Below, piece after piece: positions 56,023 through 64,000 of a stretch of DNA of 64,000 nt; the stretch's first letter is position 1; each line of letters begins with the position of its first letter. The notes below the pieces were generated by a model, which worked only from the letters and a program-made list of their open reading frames with translations, ran no database searches and was not told the DNA's origin. The position numbers and the translations under genes were made by a program. This DNA comes from Phaeoceros laevis (Eukaryota > Anthocerotophyta > Anthocerotopsida > Notothyladales): contig JBNGIQ010009433.1 of the NCBI GenBank assembly GCA_049999765.1, positions 62,001-126,000 of the forward strand, read 5' to 3'.

Positions 56023-57414
56023 TCATTTTAAAGTAACAAAAGAGTCCACAACTGTGCGCAGCTTGTCTTGGATCTTCGGCCAGCGTCTCTCGTTAGCACC
56101 GGTGGTCAGGGTGAAGAACTTTCCTGGCATTCAAGACACAATTTCAGCTCTTGGGTACCATTTGTAACAGATGGATGGAGTAGAGGAGATGAGATGAGAA
56201 TGGTACACATACCGTCTGCAATAGCAACTGTTCCCAGGGCATGCCGGGTATAGTTGGGTGCTTTGGCAAGAAACTCAAACGTGTAGTAGGTTTTACCGTC
56301 CGTTGATCGCTGTCAGAACTCAAGCAGATCAGAGTAAAAATCTAGTGCTCTCGAAATCAGTACTTGCATGATTTTTCATGGATTTAGCTTACTTCTTTGG
56401 CCTCAATCAATTCTGTCTTTTGAGACGGTGAAGCCAAGACCTTCTCCACCAAAGCCTTGGAAACCTGGACAAGACCAGCAGGAACAGTGTTAGCTTGCAG
56501 GAAAATGACACCGTATGCACTCCAAAAAAGCTCTGAGCTTGTGAAAGGCACCTCGTCTGCTGAACCAAGATCTGCTAGCGTACTTTTGTCCGTCTTGATG
56601 ATAGCAACGCTCACACTTTCCAGTGGCTCAATCACATCCTTGAATGCCACATCCTGGCCCTTGACAGCAACTTCCTGAGTACGGCAGAGCTGAAGGTGGT
56701 GAGCAACACAAAATTCTGCCTGACTTTCTGGAGAAATCCATGCCAAAAATCAGCCGTGTTGGTGTTACCTGCCATCCGAAAGGGTAGTAGAATGTGTATC
56801 CATCGATGTTATCCAGGACGGCCTTGTACCCTTTCGGTGCCTCTGCAGCCATTGACCAAATCCATATCAAGGGATGGACAGAGCGATGCCCGTGATACTG
56901 CAGAAAAACAATGTGCTGCAATGAGCTAAACATGGTCTTTCGAAAACGCTGAAAGAACCTCGTTACCAAGCAAAATTCGGCCTACACAGGCAGTCAAAGC
57001 TTACTCTCGGCTAAAGCTGAACAGTTTCCCAACCACGGGAGAGCTGCAACTAGTGCTCCCGCTCCTGCAACCACTTGACGCCTGCTGAAACCGCACTCCG
57101 ATTCCGCTGCAATGCGATGGATGAATGCATGAGAGCTGCGGACATTGTGAGGACACATAAGGCGTCCACACTGGACCAAAATCTCCACGTGCACGAATCC
57201 CGCAGAGAAAATCAAAGACTCAGGCTGTAGGTGAAGGCATTTTACAACAGGAGGCCTCGGCGGAGCCACCATTGCATGCTCTCTTCCTGTCCAACAAAGC
57301 CACAATCCGCGGTGGAACCCGGGAGCTGGGCCTGGCAGGTGCCGGGCCAGCAGAGACGGACTGGCCGAGCAGCTCCGCCCGTCCCAATGCCGATCCTGCC
57401 AATGTGGCGGCCAT
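56023..57414 (-). CDS. PsbP-like thylakoid lumen protein (PPL1 type)
   Basis: Seven exons join in frame: 57414-57246, 57106-57005, 56842-56769, 56674-56552, 56464-56393, 56309-56213 and 56123-56023, for 245 residues. Residues 1-58 form a chloroplast transit peptide rich in A, S, R and G. A twin-arginine lumen signal follows (S-R-R-Q-V-V-A-G-A-G-A-L-V-A-A-L-P ... S-A-L-A). The PsbP domain reads K-G-Y-K-A-V-L-D-N-I-D-G-Y-T-F, Y-P-F-G-W-Q, F-K-D-V-I-E-P-L-E-S-V-S-V, L-I-E-A-K-E, N-Y-T-R-H-A-L-G-T and T-G-A-N-E-R-R-W. PPL1 assists repair of photosystem II; the exact paralogue is judged from motifs. It faces the tRNA nucleotidyltransferase gene head to head. Confidence 0.92.
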
Positions 57415-57924
57415 CCCTGCTGCACCTGCTACGCAGATGTTTTTTGATGCGGATCCGCACGGTCACCCGGAGAAGTTGAATGTGCGACGCTGTAAGCTCC
57501 CGGCAAGAGTCGGCGAAATTGGCGAGACCTTATCTGGAGTTCTGGCAAAAACGGGCGGTCGCCTGATTAAGTGTAATCAAGCAATGAATGATTCCAGGGT
57601 TTAGGGTTTAGAAGGAGAATGCAGTCTCTGCTTTAGTCGTCGAATCTGGATTCTGGTGCAAGTGGAGTTGCAATTCACGAATGCAAGCCACTCATAGACA
57701 AGATGATCCAAAGGAAAGCAGCTGATGAACTTTGCACCCCGGCAGTCAGGGATATCTTCACGGACTTCTACAGCAACTGCCTGAACACTGCCACTGTGTC
57801 GATTACTGAACAGCAGCAACTCCCATGATGCTGAAGTCCGAAAGGGGTCCTCAATGGGAGGCGGAAGTTGTGGTTCGGGGATATCTCCCCTGAGTATTTG
57901 TGGGCTCTTGGTTAAATCTACTTC
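57415..57924. promoter_or_regulatory. short shared promoter, PsbP-like / tRNA nucleotidyltransferase
   Basis: Only about 510 bp separates the two start codons, so both promoters and leaders must lie here. GGGTTTAGGGTTTAG, a telo-box-like repeat, occurs near 57597-57611; telo boxes are known in plant promoters of translation-related genes. No frame with motifs is present. Confidence 0.4.
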
Positions 57925-60900
57925 ATGATGAGCGGTGTTGGCCGACCTCATTGCATGGCAGCAGTGGCAGGTCAGAAATTGCAGAGGACTTTGCTAGCTA
58001 GATGGCGGCATGCAGCCACGGCCCCAATTCATTCAGCTGCCTGGCGGCTGGTAGGTCTCGCAACATATAATGGAAGGAATGAGAAAAAGGCATTGCTGTG
58101 TCCATATTGCGGCGAATGAATGCTTAAGCTGACAGTAGCTGTATCGAGTTTTCTGATTTTCAGTACTCAATTGTGGTGCAGTGCCAGGTGGAAGTGTCAA
58201 GGGTAGGTAGTGAGACGGGTTCAGATTTTCCGGCATTCACTAAGAAAGACCAGGGGGATGCGTCTCCTGCTGTGCTGGCAGCAGCTCCACCTTCAGGTTC
58301 GTCTGAGGAATACAGCTGTTTGGTGTAGGAGCAATAGTTCCATGTTGTGTCCTAACAGGATTTCTTCTTTGCAGCCAAGAAAGTAAAAACAAAACTTGTA
58401 GTGCTGCGGCACGAGCTTACTGACAAGCTACCAAAGTCAACCTGGGGAGTTCTCCGCCCTTTGAAGGAGTTAGGCATGTTCGTACCACATGCTGCGTAAA
58501 TAGCAGAGAAATCTCCCTTTGTCTTGGTTTTCGTTCGGCTAAAACAGGTTTCCTTGCGATCTCTGTTCATGATGAGCGACAAAACTAACCTCCAACGTTT
58601 TGCCTTAATATTTCTGACAGGGTATGACACTTATGTAGTAGGAGGGAGTGTCCGTGACCTGTTGTTAAAGCATGTGCCCAAGGATTATGATGTGTTGTGT
58701 ACAGCTAGCCTTACAGAGGTGGTTCTCTGCAGCAGTTTACATATTTTTGCCAGGAGTGAGAGGATAACGTTTGTACACTTATTTTCATCGAAAGACTGAA
58801 AAATCACGTCCTTCAGACTTGTCTATTCTGACAGGTTCAAAAGGGATTACGTCGCGGAACTAGAACTCATATTGTAGGGAAGCGGTTTCCAATCTGCATT
58901 GTGACATCAGGTCATACAGTAACTGAGGTAATCGTCTGAGCTGGTCTGAGGCTAGTTAGTTTGAGGTTCGTACTCGTTAGATTGCTTTGTGTTTTTTAGT
59001 GTTTGTATCTTCTCAAACACACACTGTTTCTTATTTATGTGCCTCAAAAGGTTTCAAGTTTTTGTACTACTTTGAGGACATTTGGACATGAGAGGCCACA
59101 GAAGTTTGTGAAGCCACGGGACTTGCTTGGAGTTGAGGACTGGGATGAGAGTGATTTTGCTCGTTGGGAGAATTCACAGAAACGCGATTTTACTGTCAAT
59201 GGGTATCTTTGACCGTATCTGGTGCCAATTATGGTAAGCAATCTGAGTTTCAAGAAGGTGCAAAGTTTAGCAAGATGATGAAGTTCATTTTCTTGTGCAG
59301 GCTCATGTATGACCCGTTTAAGAAAGTTGTCTATGACTATGTGGGTGGTCTCCAAGACCTCAAGAAGTCAAAGGTAACAGGAATGCTGAAATTGCACTTA
59401 CACCCTTTTTGTCTCCACAAAGTGCAGGTGGTCACCAGTTCTGCTTCCAATCATGCATTGCATCCATTTTTCTCACCACCGCCCTCATGTTGTGCGGTTT
59501 ACACGCAGATACGTACAGTCACTCGAGCCAAAGATTCTTTTGCAGAGGACCCTGGTAACTTCCTCGCCTCTCAGTTTTTGCGGCATTTTGATTGTCATGA
59601 GAAGATCACGAGTACTCTGCAATGTTGGGTTGTTAGTATCCAAACCTTGTGCGTGCAGGGAGGATATTGCGAGCTTTTCGATTTGCTGCCCGGCTCCAGT
59701 TTTCCCTAGCCAGGGATACAGCTAAAGCAGTAGAAAGTCAGAAGCATTTGATTACTGACATTACTGAGGTACGGTGGAACACTTCAAGGTTTTTGCAGAT
59801 GCCAATGATTACATTTATGCTTAAGGCGTCTCACTGGAATCCTATATGGCACATAACTTGTGCTGTCCTTGGCATTGAGACATTTGTCGCTGCCGCATAG
59901 GTTTCATTGTCGCAGCTGCTGGTTGTTGCACGTCTTGGTTGCAGGGAAGGTTGGCCTTGGAAGTTAACATGCTAATGGCCTACGGTGCTGCTGAACGGTC
60001 CGTCCGATTACTGTCAAAACATGGTGCTCTTGAATATGTGTTTCCTTTCCAAGTACGTATACAGCTGAGTCATTTACTGAAATTTTGCATCGCTGTTGAG
60101 ATGTCTTTTCAGTATGCAACTTTCGATGCACTGAGTGCCTAGTATGACTTTTCTTTGACCGTTGATCAGGCACAGTACTTGCGTGCTCGCAACTCGCAGG
60201 CTGAAGGATCAAATCTTCTTCTGGTAGGCACGTATTGAGAGTACCATGTACTTCTGAACAACATTGGAGCTCCAGTTGTAGTGGTGCTGAGCATGGCTTC
60301 GTTCTCTGTTAATAACCTAATACATGGCTGGTCGCAGGATTTGCTAGCAAATATGGACAGAGTGGTGACTCCGGACAGGCCTTGCCATTCATCACTCTGG
60401 TGATATATCTATAACTTGAACTTATCCTTGTGTCAGAGGTGCATGTGTCTGTTGTGGTTTTAATTGTGGCTGTCGAAATTGTATGTTCATATCAGGACGC
60501 TAATTCTAGCCTTTCATCTGGCAATTACCAAGAGAAAAAGGAGCCACCTGACGGCAGCCGCATTTGCCCTGGCCGTATACCATAGGACTGGGCTGGTGGT
60601 AGCTGAGAAAAAGGCCAAAAGGATATTGAAGAAACACAAGGAACAGGAGAAATCATATCTGCGAGAATCAGTGATGAATGAGCTGAATGTAAAGGAAAAT
60701 CCTGATAACTCCATTGTTGGAGACACCGAGGACTTGGTGACTGAAGTGATCAATGCACTGCTCCGGTTGTCCTCGGGTAAACGGGTATGGTCTCTTTCGT
60801 CACCTTCTGAACAGAGTGGTGTACCGGACCCAAATCTCATCTCCATGGAAGATTTAACCCCCAATGTTCGTGTACAGGCATATATCGCGAAGGGGAAGGC

Positions 60901-61123
60901 CATGGAGGTGGTGGAAAGAGCCAGGGATACGCTGAAGCCGGGGGACGCAGGTTGCCCTACCAAAAAGAGGGGCGACTTCAGGGATGACCCTGAAAGAGTC
61001 AGGGCAGCCACTGCAGGCGACGAAGACGAAGTCTCCTACGTTTTTTCTAGGATAGTTCTGAACACACTCTTTCCTTCATCAGGCGCAACTACAGTGATGG
61101 CTGGGTGCTCGGTTCCCGAATGA
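57925..61123 (+). CDS. tRNA nucleotidyltransferase / poly(A) polymerase family protein
   Basis: Thirteen exons join in frame: 57925-58050, 58164-58296, 58375-58473, 58621-58718, 58835-58927, 59051-59202, 59301-59373, 59509-59554, 59659-59768, 59945-60052, 60170-60223, 60338-60399 and 60496-61123, for 593 residues. The N-terminus (R-W-R-H-A-A) looks like an organelle-targeting peptide. The catalytic head has V-V-G-G-S-V-R-D-L-L-L and D-Y-D-V-L, then V-G-K-R-F-P-I, R-D-F-T-V-N-G and G-R-I-L-R-A-F-R-F-A-A-R-L, the full class II nucleotidyltransferase set. Enzymes of this family add CCA to tRNA or A tails to RNA; the bacterial-poly(A)-polymerase-like branch in plants is likely. The intron after 58473 starts with GC instead of GT. 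Confidence 0.92.
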
Positions 61124-61824
61124 AATCAGCTGATGCGTCTGTAACAAAGCTTCAAAATCAATCTCTTCCTTTCTTGAACCTCAAAAGTGTGCTACGATTG
61201 AAGGCCAAGTGACTACTCCACAAGTAGCGAGCCGTTGAATGGCCTTAGTAGGGTAAGATTGCCTTACTCATTTAGTGCATTGCTATGGCGGGGCGTTAGA
61301 AGAGAATCTAAAAGCCCATTTGCGTAACAGTGCCTTTCAGCAATGTCTGGGCATCAGAATCTAATAGTCCATCTGATCTGTGAATCGTGCTCCCCTACTA
61401 CAAGTCTGTACAAGTAACAGGTATAACACAATCTAGGCTTGGAGAACCAAGTTTGGACTGTTGTGGGTCGGCCAATCTGACCCGTTGAAATAGTGGGCCA
61501 GATACCGGTGCTGGCCGTAGATCTATTACGATGAAGATTCGGACATTCTCGCGGTAGGATGCCCCAGTCAAGCAGCTGCATAAGCCACAAGCGGGTGTTC
61601 ACATAAAATGAAGAGATGGTTGCGGATGGTGCGGGGTGGTTGCGGATGGGTCGCTTATACGGCTACCCATTATAAGATTATTCTGAGTGTTTTAATAGTA
61701 TGTTGATCGCGGATGCCAACCGCGAAAAAAAACGTGACATGACCAGTACCGGTCAGTCCGCAGGGCTTATATCCCTGGTCTCTGCTCTGAAAGCTGTTGA
61801 TGTTGGAGGACTCGGCGAGAATTC
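61124..61824. other. spacer before the P450 gene
   Basis: 3'-UTR of the nucleotidyltransferase and the P450 promoter. A GGTTGCGGATGG motif is repeated near 61618-61650. No gene is seen. Confidence 0.4.
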
Positions 61825-64000
61825 ATGGCAGCTGTGAGCATGGCGTCGATGGCTATGGCGCTGGCCATGGCAGTTGCCACTACTGTGCTCTTCCTGGTGA
61901 GGAACTTCAACAACTGGTACTTTTCATTTTCCAAGCTTCCCGACGGAGTGAAGCTGCCGCCGGGCACCATGGGTTGGCCTCTGCTCGGCGAAATGGCGGA
62001 CTTTGCGCGCTGCTTCAAGGACAATCCGGACGCATTCATCCAGAAGAGGATTGCCAAGTGAGTTGGAAATGACAAACATGACTAGTACCTTGGCCATTTA
62101 TAAGCACAGCCTGTAGGCGCGGAACTTTGCTGAGTTGAATTGAAGCTGTTCCCGCTCCTGCAAATGGCAGGTATGGGAGAACTGGAATCCTCAAATCTCA
62201 CCTGTTCGGCACGCAATCCATCCTCATTCTGGCGCCGGAGGTCGCCAGGCAAGTGCTGTGTGATGACAAATCGTTCCCGGTTTCTTTTCCCGGAGCAGTG
62301 ACGATGTACGGGGCCAAATCCGTGGCGGTGGCACGAGGCGCTCAGCACGTCCGGATGCGCAAGTATATCACAGACAGCATCTCCAGTCCCCAGGCAATGC
62401 GGAACAGCATCGCCCCCGTCACCACGGCCATCAGGGCTGCTCTCAAGCGCTGGAGCGAGGACGGAACCGTCGTTCTCGAGAGCGCCACTAAGGAGGTGCA
62501 TACCTGGGAACCTACTTGTGGTGAATTTGTTCAAACTCTTGAAACATGGATTGAGTATTGATCACCGGGCCTCGGGTAGACCTCGGCTCCTCACGCTCTT
62601 CACGTTTCTGGTCCTGCAGATGATGATGAACATCATCCTGTCTTCGTTCATGAGCATGGAGGCAGGCAAAGAGATGACCAAATGGATCGTGCTGCAACTC
62701 GACACTTTCATGAGCGGAGTCCGGTCCCTTCCCGTCTACTTCCCCGGAACAAGTTGCTACAAGGCTGTCCAGGTATAGATCTATGCATACCCTATGGTTT
62801 GCAATCTTGCGGATGCGCAAGGTAGACTATGTGCGTCCAGAAGTTCAATTTATGTGATTCCCGCGTTGCGTGCCTGTAGGCTAAACGCAGAATTATGGTG
62901 CTCATCAGCAAGGAGATCAAGGAGCGGCGTGAGAATAAAGGTGGTGGGAAGAATGATTTTCTCCAGGAGTTCATGGCCATCACGGATGACAATGGTCTCC
63001 GGCTCACAGACGAAGAAGTTAGTGATAACATGGTCAGTTTCTTGCTTGCCGGCTTCAGGTCCACTGCTTACATGTGCATGTGGCTGGCGGTTTACGTGGC
63101 ACGGAATCCGGATATATTGGAGAACTTGAGGGTAGGTCTGCTGTACTGTGTATACATACACGTGCGAATTGGCCTTCCATCACCTGATCATGAAGTCTCT
63201 TGCAGTTACTTGGGCCGTGATCACAACGCTAACAGCAGTGCTGCTGGATTGATCACCTTTTTGCAAATTTATGTATTCCAGGCAGAGCATTTGGCCCTCC
63301 GGAATTCTAAACCAGAAGGGGAGCTGCTCACCCTTAGTGACATCAACACTGTTGCCAAGTACACCGCCAATGTAGTCTCGTACATTCCAATTTCAACCAT
63401 GTCCACTTTTGTTGTCACATGCAGATTATGAGCAGAATTGAGGACGGGATTTGAGATGAAGTTGCTCATTCCAATGACTATGTTTGCAGGTAATAAACGA
63501 GACTCAACGGCTGATCAGCTTCGCCCCGATGTCATTTCGTGAAGCTACGAGAGACGTTGATCACAAAGGTAGCAGTTTCAAGATCGCTAGCTAGTGTTCA
63601 CATTTGTGTTGTCTGAATAAATGTGCTTAGCGGAGGAACTTGCTCTGCAAACGTTGTGCAGGTTTTAGGTTCCCTAAGGGCTGGCGAGTTTTGATTTGGA
63701 ACAGGGCGATACATTTGGACCCTGCAAATTATCACCAGCCGCAAGTGTTCAATCCTGATCGCTGGGATGTAAGATGTGTTCTACTCAGACTTCCAACTGT
63801 CTTTTTGTGGACTTATCGCTGAAGGTAAGCTTTTATAGAGCATGACGGTTATTGGGTGGGCTTCTGCAGGCGGATGAAGGGAAAAAGGCTCAGGTATCGG
63901 GTGCCTTCAATCCATACGGGGGTGGTGCCCGGAAGTGCCCCGGAATCTTCTTGATCAAGATAGTCGGGACATTGTTTTTGCACTACCTCAGCTTGGACTA
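61825..64000 (+). CDS. cytochrome P450, CYP85-clan type (3' end beyond window)
   Basis: Exons 61825-62057, 62171-62495, 62620-62772, 62880-63131, 63282-63371, 63490-63568, 63662-63768 and 63870 onward join in frame, giving 456 codons before the window ends. The N-terminus is a membrane anchor, followed by the hinge L-P-P-G-T-M-G-W-P-L-L-G-E (CYP85-clan style). The K-helix is E-T-Q-R, the PERF region F-N-P-D-R-W and the heme loop F-N-P-Y-G-G-G-A-R-K-C-P-G. The I-helix reads L-L-A-G-F-R-S-T, where most P450s have A-G-x-(D/E)-T, so the acidic residue used in oxygen activation is replaced by arginine. CYP85-clan enzymes act on sterols, terpenoids and related hormones at the ER; the substrate is unknown. 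Confidence 0.9.

Overview
The window is nuclear DNA of a land plant. Genes are split by short GT-AG introns of about 60-300 bp, and the product set is typical of plants: a chloroplast galactolipid synthase, a Tat-targeted PsbP-like lumen protein, DUF1218 proteins, NAC transcription factors, a germin-like protein and a CYP85-clan P450. Several genes have no intron (PRA1, OTU, germin-like, cytochrome c), and a MORN-repeat protein of a kind often tied to motile cilia is present. This fits a seed-free plant, most likely a bryophyte, but the species assignment is an inference. Two assembly gaps occur (13284-13383 and 54536-54545).

Layout. 1-9.7 kb is AT-rich and gene-poor: a possible germin-like edge fragment, a frameshifted C2-domain gene, dispersed and tandem repeats, a two-ORF RING-H2 locus and a MITE-like element. 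10.3-26.8 kb holds three divergent NAC-domain genes (NAC-1 minus, NAC-2 plus, NAC-3 minus) with a MORN-repeat gene between the first two; their NAC domains lie in the middle or at the C-terminus instead of the usual N-terminus. From 27 kb on the window is gene-dense and GC-richer: HOP/STI1 co-chaperone (minus), DGD1-type digalactosyldiacylglycerol synthase (plus), a tandem pair of DUF1218 membrane proteins (minus), a divergent cytochrome c (plus), an MSI1-type WD40 histone-binding protein (plus), PRA1 (plus), an OTU protease (plus), a methylesterase relic (minus), a germin-like protein (plus), tRNA-Leu(CAG) (minus), a 3-ketodihydrosphingosine-reductase-type SDR (minus), a PsbP-like lumen protein (minus), a tRNA nucleotidyltransferase/poly(A)-polymerase-type enzyme (plus) and a P450 cut by the right edge (plus).

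The genes do not form a pathway or operon. Head-to-head pairs that could share promoters are MORN/NAC-2, HOP/DGD1 and PsbP-like/tRNA nucleotidyltransferase. Exon models were built by hand from splice-site phase and protein continuity. The HOP, DGD1, MSI1, DUF1218, SDR, PsbP-like, tRNA nucleotidyltransferase, NAC-3 and P450 models close in frame across every junction. The most unusual observations are the NAC cluster with displaced DNA-binding domains, a cytochrome c without the methionine heme ligand, a P450 with an altered I-helix motif, an upstream ORF created by a 63-bp duplication, and a false duplication at an assembly gap inside the SDR gene.
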